From assembly GCF_947581785.1 (NCBI RefSeq), contig NZ_CANPVO010000022.1, forward strand, positions 1 to 61,011: a stretch of 61,011 bases of DNA. Direction: 5' to 3'. Each line of letters begins with the position of its first letter. Positions within the stretch are counted from its first letter, which is position 1. Positions 35,184-44,728 of the stretch are shown piece by piece. Under the pieces are notes generated by a model. It had not been told where the DNA came from. It saw nothing but the letters and a program-made list of their open reading frames with translations, and ran no database searches. The position numbers and the translations under genes are program-made. Origin of the DNA: Candidatus Palauibacter polyketidifaciens (lineage in GTDB: Bacteria; Gemmatimonadota; Gemmatimonadetes; Palauibacterales; Palauibacteraceae).

Positions 35184-37194
35184 GCAAGCTCCTGACTCTC
35201 TGGAGTCGTTGTGGCTGCTGTTGGCGGATCTCCGCGTCGCGATCGACGAGGAGATCGAGGCGGTCGCGGCCGACCTCTCACGCCGCCGTCTGGACCGGCC
35301 GATCCCGGCGCTCTCCGGACGCCTGCGGGGAGAGGCGGGGACCGGCCACCGCTACACCTTCCAGATCGCGGGGGGAACATACGACATCCGCGCGGACGAC
35401 CGCGTGCGCATCCACGCCGGCGGGCGGGAGGCGCTCGGGACGGTCCACCGTTTCGACCGCACGCTCGGGCTCCTGCAGGCCGTGAGCCCGGAGTGGCTCG
35501 GCGAGCGCCTCGACGGCGGCGAACTCGAGTTCGATCCCACGTGGCTCCTTCGCGAACTCTCGGCGCGGCTGGCCGAGGTCGGCCAAGACCCGGAGGACTT
35601 CTTCCCGGACACCGTGCTCGGGGCCTTCGGCCGGCTGCCTCCGCGCCTCGGCCGGGAGTCCGCGCGCCTCGACTCGTCCGCCGACCTCAACGAACCGCAG
35701 CGCGAAGCCCTGGAACGGGTGTTGGGAAGCAGCGCCCAACTCGTCTGGGGTCCGCCGGGGACCGGCAAGTCCCGCCTCGTGGCGCGCGCGGCGCTGGAAC
35801 TCGCGCTCCGCGGACGGGTGCTCGTCGCGGCGACGACGAACGGCGCCGTGGACGAGATCGCGCGCCGCCTCGCTTCGGTGGCCGACCCGGTCATGCTCGA
35901 CCGCGACCGGATCATCCGCGTGGGGTTCGATCTCGGGGCTGCGCCGGATACGCGCATCGACCTGGGGGCGGTGCTCGCGCGTCGGATCGAGGGGGGTGCC
36001 GGCGGGGTGGACCGCACGCTCGCGGAGCACGAGGGGCGGCTGGGGGCCCGCCCGCCGAACGGGGGGCGCGTCGAGGCTCCGGTCCTGAGTCCCTACGCCC
36101 GCGCCGGACGCCTGCTCGCGCTCGCGCGCACGCAGAATGATGCGGAGTCCGCCCGCAGCCTGGGCCGCGCCCTGCTCGAGATCGCCCGCCAGGCGGAACG
36201 CGCCCTGGAGGAGGCGGATATCGTCCTCACGACCTTCGCCAGGCTCTCGATCCGGGAGGAACTCCGCGAACTGAGGTTCGAATCCCTCCTCATCGACGAG
36301 GCGAGCACGGCGCCGCTCCCGTATGTGGCGCTCGCGGCTTCCAGGGTCGCGGGCCCCGTGATCGCCGTCGGCGACTTCCAGCAGCTTCCCCCCGTCGTGT
36401 CGAGCACGGCCCCGGCGGCGGCGCGCTGGCTGCGGACGGACCTGTTCAGGGAAGCCGGCGTCGTGGAAGACGCGCAGCCGTCGCTGCCGTCCCCCAACGA
36501 CGGGCTGTGCGCGATGCTCGATCTCCAGTACCGGATGGCGCCCGACATCCGCGAACTGGTGAGCGAGTTCTTCTACGGCGGACGGCTCAGGGACGCGCCG
36601 GAGATCGCCGAGCGCCAAGGGGAGCAGGCCGCCCACGCCTCTTCCGGCACGGCTTCCGCCGCCGGCGCTGCCACCGCTGTGACGGTCCTCGACACGAGCG
36701 GGCTCGATCCGAGGGTCGAACGCGTGGACGGCTCGCGGCGGAACCGCACTCACGCCGAGGCTGTGGCGGACTTCGTGGGCGCGGCGGCCCGCGACGGGAC
36801 CGACGACATCGCCGTAGTCTCGCCCTATCGCGCCCAGACCCGACACCTGAGCGATCTCGTCCGGCGTCGGCTCGGCCGCGCTGCGCCCGCCAATCTCGAG
36901 GTGAGCACGATCCACCGCTTCCAGGGGAGGGAGAAGCGCCTCGTGATCATCGACACGGTGGACGCGCCCCCCGGCCGCAGCTGGTTCCTCGACGAGCGCC
37001 GGAACCGGGACTTCCCCCGGCTGCTCAACGTCGCCCTTTCGCGGGCGCGCGAGCGTCTGGTCATCGTCGCGACCGTTGCCGGCCTGCGGCGGACGCTCCC
37101 TCGTGAAGCCCTCCTGAACCGTCTCCTCGCCCAGGTCGAGCAGTCCGGCACCCGCATCGACGCCGCCCCCGCCGATCTCTGGCACGGCCGCTGA
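35182..37194 (+). CDS. superfamily 1 DNA/RNA helicase, UPF1/DNA2-like
   Basis: About 670 residues. Walker A GPPGTGKSRL lies near residue 190, motif II LLIDEAS near 370, motif III VGDFQQLPPV, motif V STIHRFQGREKRLVI near 577, and motif VI NVALSRARERLVIV near 620. These are the SF1B (UPF1/DNA2/AAA_11-AAA_12) hallmarks. The N-terminal 180 residues may form a beta-barrel or wedge domain, and a loop insert lies between helicase lobes. It likely unwinds nucleic acid in repair or RNA turnover. ATG 35182 is plausible; 35170 is an in-frame alternative. Both lie within the DDC gene's leader. Confidence 0.88.
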   Translation: MQAPDSLESLWLLLADLRVAIDEEIEAVAADLSRRRLDRPIPALSGRLRGEAGTGHRYTFQIAGGTYDIRADDRVRIHAGGREALGTVHRFDRTLGLLQAVSPEWLGERLDGGELEFDPTWLLRELSARLAEVGQDPEDFFPDTVLGAFGRLPPRLGRESARLDSSADLNEPQREALERVLGSSAQLVWGPPGTGKSRLVARAALELALRGRVLVAATTNGAVDEIARRLASVADPVMLDRDRIIRVGFDLGAAPDTRIDLGAVLARRIEGGAGGVDRTLAEHEGRLGARPPNGGRVEAPVLSPYARAGRLLALARTQNDAESARSLGRALLEIARQAERALEEADIVLTTFARLSIREELRELRFESLLIDEASTAPLPYVALAASRVAGPVIAVGDFQQLPPVVSSTAPAAARWLRTDLFREAGVVEDAQPSLPSPNDGLCAMLDLQYRMAPDIRELVSEFFYGGRLRDAPEIAERQGEQAAHASSGTASAAGAATAVTVLDTSGLDPRVERVDGSRRNRTHAEAVADFVGAAARDGTDDIAVVSPYRAQTRHLSDLVRRRLGRAAPANLEVSTIHRFQGREKRLVIIDTVDAPPGRSWFLDERRNRDFPRLLNVALSRARERLVIVATVAGLRRTLPREALLNRLLAQVEQSGTRIDAAPADLWHGR

Positions 37195-37300
37195 CCCGGG
37201 GACGCGGGCCAAAATCCGATTTTCACTCGCGAATCGTTACGGGAAATGGCCATCCGGTCAATAGATTTTTGAAAAAAATACGACTCGTGACCATTCGAGG

Positions 37301-37329
37301 TTGACGACCCAAAAAAATCTTTTTAGAAT
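37301..37329 (+). promoter_or_regulatory. near-consensus sigma70 promoter for structured RNA
   Basis: TTGACG (37301-37306), a 17-nt spacer and TAGAAT (37324-37329) form one of the best sigma70-type promoters in the window. The predicted transcription start near 37336 falls exactly on the first base of the first hairpin described for the RNA. A poly-A tract in the spacer may add curvature. Confidence 0.7.
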
Positions 37330-37335
37330 CAGAGC

Positions 37336-37631
37336 GTGCTAAGGGAGGCGGCACCGACCGACCGGAGGTCGAGGCCGATGACCGCACCGCGAGTTGCCCG
37401 ACGCGAGATCGCGAAACCGGGGCGGAAGTCCCGGGCCGGAGGGAGCGGAGTTCCGGCGACGGAACGAAGCGACCGAAGGAAGAGGGGTCGAGCGCAGCTG
37501 GTTGGGCAGACGGTACCAGGCTCGCGGCGAGGTTCTGGAAGACCGCGCAAGCTACCAGGACCCGGCGGTAGTTGGCCGTAAACAAGCTTCCTTGCTCAGC
37601 CCCTGACACCTTCGGGTGGCCAGGGGCTGAG
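37336..37631 (+). ncRNA. candidate structured ncRNA with GGA-bearing hairpin loops
   Basis: No protein is convincing here, but the plus strand folds by eye into a chain of hairpins. These are GUGC/GCAC (37336-37354, loop with GGGAGG), CGACC/GGUCG (37359-37371, loop GGA), CGCG/CGCG (37402-37413), CCGGG/CCCGG (37417-37434, loop GCGGAAGU), GCCGGA/UCCGGC (37435-37457, loop GGGAGCGGAGU), CGACC/GGUCG (37470-37490, loop with AAGGAAG), CUGGU/ACCAG (37498-37519), CGCGG/CCGCG (37523-37547, loop with CUGGAAG) and CUACC/GGUAG (37552-37571, loop AGGACCCGGC). A final UUCG-capped hairpin ends it. Seven loops expose GGA, as in CsrA-titrating RNAs such as CsrB and RsmZ. RNase P, tmRNA and SRP motifs were not found. 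Confidence 0.55.
37595..37631 (+). terminator. very stable UUCG-capped hairpin at 3' end of ncRNA
   Basis: An 11-bp perfect stem (CTCAGCCCCTG / CAGGGGCTGAG) is capped by a second 4-bp stem CACC/GGTG closed by a TTCG tetraloop, with a small internal loop between. No run of T follows, so it is not a classical intrinsic terminator; it may instead protect a processed 3' end or act with Rho. Confidence 0.5.
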
Positions 37632-37921
37632 TACATCTACCCCGGTTCACGTTCTGGCCACCGCCGCTCCTTCCCGAAGTGCCCGCCGTTCACTCCTTTT
37701 TCCACGCGGTCGGCTCGTGATTTTTTTCAAAAAAACGATGTTCAAATCATGTCCATATTCTGTCCAAAAACCGTGGATTTTCGGGCGCGAGGGAGAGCGC
37801 GCGGCGCCGGGAGTCGCTCGGGAGCCACCGCTGTCGCATCTTCTCGTGGTTCACCGCCTTTAGCGTGCTGTGGAAAACCGGCCTGCCGCGGACGGCCGGG
37901 GTTGAGGACGGGACGACGCAA
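37632..37921. other. gene-free tail before dtd
   Basis: Beyond the ncRNA hairpin this stretch holds the right inverted-repeat arm (37715-37733), then an AT-rich block in which GTCCA recurs with an 11-bp period (37752 and 37763), then GC-rich sequence. A 60-codon reading from ATG 37749 is low-complexity and Arg/Gly-rich, and I do not consider it a gene. No convincing promoter for dtd was found here. Confidence 0.4.
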
Positions 37922-38356
37922 TTGCGAGTCGTGATTCAGCGAGTCAGCGAGGCCCGCGTGAGGGTCGGAGGCGAGGTCGTTGGGGCAATCGGCCTCGGAC
38001 TCGTCGTGCTGGTGGGTTTCGCGGCGGACGACACCGAGGCGCAGATGACGTGGATGGCGGACAAGCTCCGGGGCCTGCGGGTGTTCGCGGACGAAAAGGG
38101 CCGCATGAACCGCTCCGCCCATGACGTCGGCGGGGCGCTCCTCATCGTGTCCCAGTTCACGCTGTACGGCGACGCGTCGCGAGGCCGGCGTCCCTCCTTC
38201 ACCGGCGCGGCGCGACCGGAGGCCGCGAGCGCGCTTTACGACCGCTTCGTCGAGCTGTGCCGGGCGCGCGGCGAGGTTGCGGAGGGGGAATTCGGGGCGA
38301 TGATGGAAGTGGAGCTGACGAACGACGGTCCGGTGACCCTCCTGCTGGAGCGGTGA
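37922..38356 (+). CDS. dtd: D-aminoacyl-tRNA deacylase
   Basis: A 144-residue enzyme that hydrolyses D-aminoacyl-tRNAs, recycling tRNA and keeping D-amino acids out of protein. [13 protein letters not shown] is the conserved N-terminus; [17 protein letters not shown] holds the substrate-cleft motif; LTNDGPVT matches the C-terminal GP motif. TTG 37922 is chosen because it starts exactly at the conserved first residues; length then matches the family. A GTGA overlap couples it to the next gene. Confidence 0.93.
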   Translation: MRVVIQRVSEARVRVGGEVVGAIGLGLVVLVGFAADDTEAQMTWMADKLRGLRVFADEKGRMNRSAHDVGGALLIVSQFTLYGDASRGRRPSFTGAARPEAASALYDRFVELCRARGEVAEGEFGAMMEVELTNDGPVTLLLER

Positions 38357-38856
38357 GGTTGCGTCCGCTGCGGATCGGGGTCATCGGCTCGGGGGAGGCG
38401 GCGCCGGCGGAGGCGGGCCTGGCTCACGCCGTGGGAGCGGCCCTCGCCCGCGCAGGGGCCATCGTCGTCTGCGGCGGGATGGGCGGCGTCATGCGGGCGG
38501 CGGCGGACGGCGCTTCGTCGGAAGGCGGGACCGTGGTGGGGATTCTGCCAGGTTCGGACGCGGGCGCCGCGGCCCCCGGCGTCACGATCCCGATCCCGAC
38601 CGGGCTGGGCGAGGCGCGCAACGTCATCGTCGTACGGGCCTCGGAAGCGGTGGTCGCGATCGCCGGTGAGTGGGGCACCCTCAGCGAGGCGGCCTTCTGC
38701 CGGAAGTTCGGCGTGCCGGTGATCGGGCTCGCGACATCGCTGCCGGAGGGTGTCGTCGACGAGACGGCCGGGGATGCGGCGGATGCGGCGGCGCGGGCCC
38801 TCGAACTCGCGGAAGCCGAGCGGGAGCGGCGTCAGCGGAGGGAGGTAAACGGGTGA
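38353..38856 (+). CDS. SLOG/LOG-like nucleotide-binding family protein (TIGR00725 type)
   Basis: A 167-residue Rossmann-like protein. [10 protein letters not shown] starts the fold; [17 protein letters not shown] is the glycine-rich phosphate loop; [11 protein letters not shown] corresponds to the GGxGTxxE motif of LOG/SLOG proteins, with Trp before Gly. Relatives bind or cleave nucleotide derivatives (cytokinin-type phosphoribohydrolases), but this subgroup has no firm function. GTG 38353 overlaps the dtd stop (GTGA), and its own end overlaps the next gene in the same way. Confidence 0.85.
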   Translation: MRLRPLRIGVIGSGEAAPAEAGLAHAVGAALARAGAIVVCGGMGGVMRAAADGASSEGGTVVGILPGSDAGAAAPGVTIPIPTGLGEARNVIVVRASEAVVAIAGEWGTLSEAAFCRKFGVPVIGLATSLPEGVVDETAGDAADAAARALELAEAERERRQRREVNG

Positions 38857-39233
38857 CCGGATTCGTCCTCTTCGGCGGCATCCTCGTCGTGCTCCTCGTC
38901 ACGATCATCTGGGCCGCGATCCGGTCCGGCGAAGACACGGGCGCCTCGCTGGACCCCGCGGAGCGCCGGGACGCTGCCATTGAGGCGCTGCGGGACCTCG
39001 AACTGGAGTACCGGACCGGCAAGCTCCGCGAAGACGAGTACCGCTCCACGCGCGCCCGCCTCGAGCGGGCGGCCATCGACGCCCGTGACGCCGCCGCCCA
39101 GGGCCCGGTGAGCGATCCGGCCCCAACGCCCGCGAAAGCCCCGGCATCCCCCCGCCCATGCCCCGAATGCGCCGCCCCCCTGACTGGCGACGAAGCCTTC
39201 TGCCCCACCTGCGGATTCGACCTCCAAGACTGA
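38853..39233 (+). CDS. hypothetical membrane protein with C-terminal zinc ribbon
   Basis: A 126-residue protein. Residues about 3-22 form one transmembrane helix (FVLFGGILVVLLVTIIWAAI). The central region (EALRDLELEYRTGKLREDEYRSTRARLERAA) is helical and resembles the CcmI/SHOCT-like segments. The C-terminus has two CxxC pairs (CPECAAPLTGDEAFCPTCGF), a zinc ribbon. GTG 38853 gives a GTGA overlap with the SLOG gene. The role is unknown; membrane topology suggests a small envelope-linked adaptor. Confidence 0.82.
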   Translation: MTGFVLFGGILVVLLVTIIWAAIRSGEDTGASLDPAERRDAAIEALRDLELEYRTGKLREDEYRSTRARLERAAIDARDAAAQGPVSDPAPTPAKAPASPRPCPECAAPLTGDEAFCPTCGFDLQD

Positions 39234-39324
39234 GTTTCCAGCGTCTCTCTTCGGCCGGGGTCGCAGGTCTCGGCCGTCAGCCACAGCCTCAAGCGGGCCC
39301 GCCGACCGCTAGCTATATTATGTA

Positions 39325-39353
39325 GTGTCGGCCACTTGGCGATTGTCCGACAC
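39325..39353. repeat. 7-bp inverted repeat upstream of small membrane gene
   Basis: GTGTCGG (39325-39331) and CCGACAC (39347-39353) are perfect inverted arms separated by 15 nt. The repeat lies just downstream of TATATTAT (39314-39321), a possible -10 region without a matching -35. It could be an operator or a leader hairpin. Confidence 0.35.
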
Positions 39354-39392
39354 CGTCGGTCGCGCAACGCGCAGGGTCTCCGATGAGGGAGT

Positions 39393-39414
39393 GATGATCC
39401 CGTCCCGGATCATC
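39393..39414. repeat. 8-bp inverted repeat upstream of small membrane gene
   Basis: GATGATCC (39393-39400) and GGATCATC (39407-39414) are perfect arms around a 6-nt loop, 55 bp before the small membrane gene start. Shape and place suit a regulator site or a leader stem. No T-run follows, so a terminator is unlikely. Confidence 0.4.
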
Positions 39415-39468
39415 GCGGGTGTACACGTTGGGATGAGCAGGCGGTTCCGAATCAGGAGGTTTGTCGTC

Positions 39469-39642
39469 GTGATCAGCGTAGACACGGTTGCCGTGATCCT
39501 CACCGTCGCCCTCGCGGTCGGCGGAGCCTACGTCGGGCTTTCCCGGAACCTGGCGCAGCTCGGGGAACGGCTGGCGAGGGTCGAAGGGATCATCGAGGGC
39601 TGGCTGAACCCGCCGCCGAAAACGACCGGTGACGGCTCCTAG
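39469..39642 (+). CDS. small single-span membrane protein
   Basis: A 57-residue protein with an N-terminal transmembrane helix (TVAVILTVALAVGGAYVGL), a short amphipathic helix (NLAQLGERLARVEGIIEGWL) and a Pro-rich tail. I do not recognise the family. GTG 39469 is chosen because AGGAGG lies 9 nt upstream; longer in-frame starts at 39325, 39394 and 39433 lack such a site. Two inverted repeats lie in its leader. Confidence 0.65.
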   Translation: MISVDTVAVILTVALAVGGAYVGLSRNLAQLGERLARVEGIIEGWLNPPPKTTGDGS

Positions 39643-39822
39643 GAACGACGGCGCCCCCGCGCCGCGGCTGCTGCCAGGAAACGTCACAGTAGACCGGCTC
39701 ATCCTCTGACGCGCAGGCTCGCGCGAGCGGCACCCGATCCGCGCTCTTGAAGCCCCGTTGAGATGTCGTTCCATCCTGGTTTTGGAAGGCCGGATTTCGC
39801 GGTTGGAGCAAAACCGAAGAAA

Positions 39823-39851
39823 TTGCGAAAGGTCATCCGGCGTGGTATCGT
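39823..39851 (+). promoter_or_regulatory. likely recA promoter
   Basis: TTGCGA (39823-39828), 17 nt, then TATCGT (39846-39851), about 75 bp upstream of the recA start. The 39643-39926 gap otherwise holds no gene. I saw no clear LexA box of the known proteobacterial or Gram-positive kinds. Confidence 0.5.
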
Positions 39852-39926
39852 CAATTTCCGTCGCGGCGGGTGACCGACATCCCCGGCATCGGCCCTGCGG
39901 ACCCTTCGGAATCGGGAGAGCGTGAA

Positions 39927-41029
<1,103 letters not shown>

Positions 41030-41033
<4 letters not shown>

Positions 41034-41680
41034 ATAGCGAGATCACCGGCCTCGTCCCGGTCAAACGCCGTTCCGGCTGGACCGAAGTCCAGTTGGACGG
41101 CGTTTTCCTCTGCCGGCTTCCGGACGAGGAGGTCCACAGACTTCGGCTCGATGTCGGGCTCCGGCTCGGGTCCGCGGAACTTGAGGCGGTCCAGGCCGCG
41201 GGCGGACGCGCCGAAGCGATGTCGGTCGGGCTGCGCTACCTTTCCGTGCGCCCGAGGAGTCGCCGGGAAGTGGAACGCCGGCTGCGGCGGGACCGGATCG
41301 ACCCGGCGGCGATTCAACACGCACTGGAACGTCTCGCGGCGCTGGGGTATCTCGACGACGCGCAGTTCGCTGCCAGCTTCGCGCGGGACCGTATCCGGCT
41401 CCGGCCCTGTGGAACCCGTCGCATGCAGTCCGACCTTCTCTCCCGGGGTGTCTCGCGGGAGGATGCGAATCGCGGCATCCGCGAAGCGATGGCGGAGGAG
41501 GGCGCGACGGACGAGGAGTTGCTCCAGCGCGTCGCGACGGCCCGGGCGCGGAGGCTGACGGGGGCGGACCCGGCAAAGGCGCGACGACGGCTGTTCGACT
41601 ACCTGGCCAGACGCGGGTTCGCCGCGGGCAGCATCCGCGCCTGGATCGAGGTCAACTGGCAGGCTGAGGATACAGGATGA
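41030..41680 (+). CDS. recX: RecX regulator of RecA
   Basis: About 216 residues. An N-terminal beta domain ([20 protein letters not shown]) is followed by three helical RecX repeats, with [24 protein letters not shown] and [14 protein letters not shown] as the recognisable core. RecX caps RecA filaments, fitting its position directly after recA. No ATG, GTG or TTG precedes the conserved N-terminus in frame. CTG 41030 overlaps the recA stop (CTGA) and keeps the full first domain; TTG 41093 would truncate it. The end overlaps alaS by ATGA. Confidence 0.88.
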
Positions 41681-44361
41681 AGGCGGACGAACTCCGACGG
41701 AGTTTCATCTCCTGCTTCGAGCGGCAGGGGCACAAGCATCTGCCCAGCGGCCCGCTCGTCCCGGCGGATGACCCGACCCTCATGTTCACGAACGCCGGGA
41801 TGGTGCAGTTCAAGGGCATCTTCACCGGGGAGACGGAGCGCCCGAGCCCTCCGCGCGCCGTCACGTCGCAGAAATGCCTCCGCGTGAGCGGCAAGCACAA
41901 CGATCTCGAGGAAGTGGGGCGGACCGCGCGCCACCACACCTTCTTCGAGATGCTCGGGAACTTCTCCTTCGGCGACTACTTCAAGCGCGATGCGATCGAC
42001 TTCGCCTGGGAGTGGGTGACCGGCGATCTCGGCCTGGAGCCCGACCGCCTGTGGGCCACGGTCCACCACGACGACGACGACGCGTTCAAGCTCTGGCTGA
42101 AGCGGACCTCGATCCCGGAGTCGCGGATCCGGCGCATGGGGGACAAGGACAACTTCTGGCAGATGGGCGACACGGGTCCGTGCGGTCCCTGTTCGGAACT
42201 GCACTACGACCTGCGGACGGACCGCGACGACCGCATCACTGACGCGCAGTTCGAGGCAGCGGGCGAGGCGGACGCGATCATCGAGTTCTGGAATCTGGTC
42301 TTCATGCAGTTCGACCGCGCGCCGGACGGCACGGACACGCCGCTCCCCGCGCCCTCGATCGACACGGGCGCCGGACTCGAGCGCATCGCGGCGCTGCTGC
42401 AGGGCGTGGGAACGAACTACCACACGGACCTCTTCCTCCCGATCATCGAAGCGGCGGAGGAGGGGCTCGGGATCGAGTATTCGCGGGCGCCGGAAGACTG
42501 GGAGGAGGGTGTCGCCTTCCGCGTCCTCGCGGATCACGCCCGGGCCGTCGCGTTCCTGCTCGCCGACGGCGTCTTCCCCTCGAACGAGAAGCGGGGATAC
42601 GTGCTGCGGCGGATCCTGCGCCGGGCGGTCAGGCACTACTGGCTGCTCGGCCGGCGCGACCCGCTCCTGCACGATCTCGTCGGCGTCGTGGCGGATCGCA
42701 TGTCGGCCACCTTCCCCGAACTTGAGGCGCGGCGCGAGCACCTGCTCTCCACGACGCGGGCGGAGGAGGAACTCTTCCTCTCCACGATCGAGGGCGGCAT
42801 GCGCGAGATCGACCGCGCGATGCCGGAGGGAGGCTCGGGCACCGTCGCCGGCGATGTCGCCTTCAAGCTCAAGGACACATACGGCATCCCCGAGGACCTC
42901 ACCGGCCTCATCGCCCGCGAACGCGGCTACGACGTCGACTGGAGGGGCTTCAACGAGGCGCTGGAGGCGCAGCGCACTCGTTCGCGCAGCGTCGTGGAGT
43001 TGAAGGGCGGTGTCACCGCCGGCGCGGGATTCGGGGGCGATCTCACGGTCATCCCGTCCAGCGGGGACGCGAAACAGGAGTTCGTGGGCTACTCGGACCT
43101 CGAAATCGAAACCGACTGCCGGCGCTGGTCGGGCGACGGGCAGCACGCGTTCCTGCTGGAGCGGAATCCCTTCTACCCGGAGAGCGGGGGGCAGGTCTCC
43201 GATACCGGGCGCGTCGTCGGGGACGGCTGGGCGGTCGACATCTCCACGGTTTTGGACGCGGATGGGCGGACCGTTGTCGCCGGGTCGCTGGCCGAAGGCT
43301 CGCTTCTCGAGGCCGACAGCGTGGTCGAGGACTACGTGTCCGCGCAGGTAGATCCGTCGCGGCGCGAGACGGAGCGGAATCACACGGCGACGCACCTCTT
43401 GCACGCCGCGCTCCGCAACCGGCTGGGCGAGCACGTGCAGCAGGCCGGATCGCTCGTGGCTCCGGACCGGCTGCGCTTCGATTTTAGCCACCGGGGTCCG
43501 CTGACCCCGGAGGAACGGGCGGACATCGAAGCGGACGTGACGGAGGCGATCCTCGGAAACCACGACGTCGACGCGTCTGAGCGGGGCTACGACGAGGCGA
43601 TCGCGGCCGGGGCGATGGCCCTGTTCGGCGAGAAGTACGGGGACATCGTGCGCGTGATCGAGGTTCCGGGGCTCAGCCTGGAGCTGTGCGGCGGCACGCA
43701 TGTCCGCACGACGGGACAGATCGGGACGTTCCGGATCGTGTCCGAGACGGGCGTCGCGGCGGGGATCCGGCGCGTCGAAGCGGTGACGGGGCAGGGGGCC
43801 TACCGGCGCGAACTCGAGCGGGATCGGCTCCTGACGGAGCTTGCGGTGCGGCTGCGCTGCCAGCCGGCGGATCTGGCGGCCCGCATGGACCGGCTCCTCG
43901 AAGAACGCGACGCCCTCGCCGAAGAGGTTCGGGGGCGGAGAGGGGACGCGGCGGAGCAACAGTTGGAGACGCTGCTCGCCGGCACCGGTGCGACGGGTGC
44001 AGCGGACGCGAACGGGGCCCGCTTCGTGTCGGGGCGCCTGGAGGTGCCGGCGGGCACGGACCTCGGGGTGCTCGGCGACCGCCTGCGCGGCGGGATGGGA
44101 TCGGGCGCCGCCGTCGTTCACGTCGTGTTCCCGGACGAAGACCGGCACGCGTTCATCTCGGTCGTCTCGGACGACCTCATCCGACTCGGCGTGAAGGCGG
44201 GCGACCTCGTCCGCGTCTCGAGCCGGGCGACGGGTTCCGGCGGCGGCGGCGGCGCGCGCTTCGCGCAGGGCGGCGTGGGCGATCCGTCGCGGACGGAAGA
44301 CGGGCTTGGAGCGGCGAGGGCCTGGGCCTCCGAGCGGGTTCCCGCCCTGGCCGGTGGCTGA
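41677..44361 (+). CDS. alaS: alanyl-tRNA synthetase
   Basis: An 894-residue enzyme that charges tRNA-Ala. The N-terminal class II core has [24 protein letters not shown] and the motif 2 and 3 regions; the editing domain has [12 protein letters not shown] (HxxxH zinc ligands) and CGGTHV; the C-terminal C-Ala region (DHRL-type glycine-rich end) closes the protein. ATG overlaps the recX stop by 4 nt. Length and domain order are normal. Confidence 0.98.
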   Translation: MKADELRRSFISCFERQGHKHLPSGPLVPADDPTLMFTNAGMVQFKGIFTGETERPSPPRAVTSQKCLRVSGKHNDLEEVGRTARHHTFFEMLGNFSFGDYFKRDAIDFAWEWVTGDLGLEPDRLWATVHHDDDDAFKLWLKRTSIPESRIRRMGDKDNFWQMGDTGPCGPCSELHYDLRTDRDDRITDAQFEAAGEADAIIEFWNLVFMQFDRAPDGTDTPLPAPSIDTGAGLERIAALLQGVGTNYHTDLFLPIIEAAEEGLGIEYSRAPEDWEEGVAFRVLADHARAVAFLLADGVFPSNEKRGYVLRRILRRAVRHYWLLGRRDPLLHDLVGVVADRMSATFPELEARREHLLSTTRAEEELFLSTIEGGMREIDRAMPEGGSGTVAGDVAFKLKDTYGIPEDLTGLIARERGYDVDWRGFNEALEAQRTRSRSVVELKGGVTAGAGFGGDLTVIPSSGDAKQEFVGYSDLEIETDCRRWSGDGQHAFLLERNPFYPESGGQVSDTGRVVGDGWAVDISTVLDADGRTVVAGSLAEGSLLEADSVVEDYVSAQVDPSRRETERNHTATHLLHAALRNRLGEHVQQAGSLVAPDRLRFDFSHRGPLTPEERADIEADVTEAILGNHDVDASERGYDEAIAAGAMALFGEKYGDIVRVIEVPGLSLELCGGTHVRTTGQIGTFRIVSETGVAAGIRRVEAVTGQGAYRRELERDRLLTELAVRLRCQPADLAARMDRLLEERDALAEEVRGRRGDAAEQQLETLLAGTGATGAADANGARFVSGRLEVPAGTDLGVLGDRLRGGMGSGAAVVHVVFPDEDRHAFISVVSDDLIRLGVKAGDLVRVSSRATGSGGGGGARFAQGGVGDPSRTEDGLGAARAWASERVPALAGG

Positions 44362-44728
44362 CGTGCCGGCCGACAGCGGCGCCCTCACGCTCGAGACGTG
44401 GCTCGCGCGGCGGCTCGAGAGCGCGCCGCGGGAGCTGGCGGAAGCGGTGTGGCCGCTGGTTCGGGCGCGTCTGGCGGAGGGCGAAGATGGGCTTGTCCAA
44501 GCGTCACTCGACGCGCTGGCGGCGGCGACCGAGGGCGAGGCCACCCGCGCCGAGGCGGTGACCCTGCTCGCCGCAGACGCAATTCTCACCTACGCGCTCG
44601 AAGCCTCCGCGGATCCGGCCCTGGGAGGGAGCGCCGCGCAGGCAAGCGAACTCGCTGCGAGGATCGGTCCGGGTGGGCTGATCGGCGAACGATTCAATGA
44701 AGAAAACCAGGAGGAGATGACGGAATGA
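44354..44728 (+). CDS. hypothetical small helical protein
   Basis: A 124-residue acidic, alanine-rich, all-helical protein with no Cys, signal or membrane segment; I do not recognise it. GTG 44354 overlaps the end of alaS by 8 nt; GTG 44363 is an alternative. Its end overlaps the SDR gene start (ATGA), so it is translated between alaS and the SDR. Confidence 0.7.
   Translation: MADVPADSGALTLETWLARRLESAPRELAEAVWPLVRARLAEGEDGLVQASLDALAAATEGEATRAEAVTLLAADAILTYALEASADPALGGSAAQASELAARIGPGGLIGERFNEENQEEMTE

Larger units (their letters stand above)
37266..37733. repeat. AT-rich inverted repeats flanking the ncRNA locus
   Basis: The left arm (37266-37283) read in reverse is TCGTATTTTTTTCAAAAA; the right arm (37715-37733) is TCGTGATTTTTTTCAAAAA. 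They match over 18 of 19 positions with one single-base gap, 431 bp apart, in an otherwise GC-rich genome. They could be element ends, bent-DNA or UP-like signals, or chance A/T tracts. No target-site duplication is obvious. Confidence 0.4.

Noticed and set aside
37378-37581. Small basic protein with an AT-hook-like GRPRK
   Set aside because: No ribosome binding site at a usable distance, all three plus frames are open through GC content, and the composition is Arg/Gly/Ser low complexity.
37336-37631. RNase P RNA, tmRNA or SRP RNA
   Set aside because: The conserved RNase P GAGGAAAGUCC core, the tmRNA tRNA-like ends and tag frame, and the SRP GGUNAGGUC/GGAAGGNAGCAG pattern are absent. GGCGGAAGUCCCGGG is only loosely like the RNase P core.
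37223-37636. 137-codon minus-strand reading frame across the ncRNA locus
   Set aside because: Low-complexity Ser/Arg/Pro content, no family likeness, and it runs through the promoter and hairpins on the other strand.
39311-39322. Full promoter at TATATTAT
   Set aside because: No -35 hexamer at 15-20 nt upstream; kept only as a possible -10.
39643-39926. LexA box in front of recA
   Set aside because: No match to CTGT-N8-ACAG or GAAC-N4-GTTC types; a lineage-specific box cannot be excluded.
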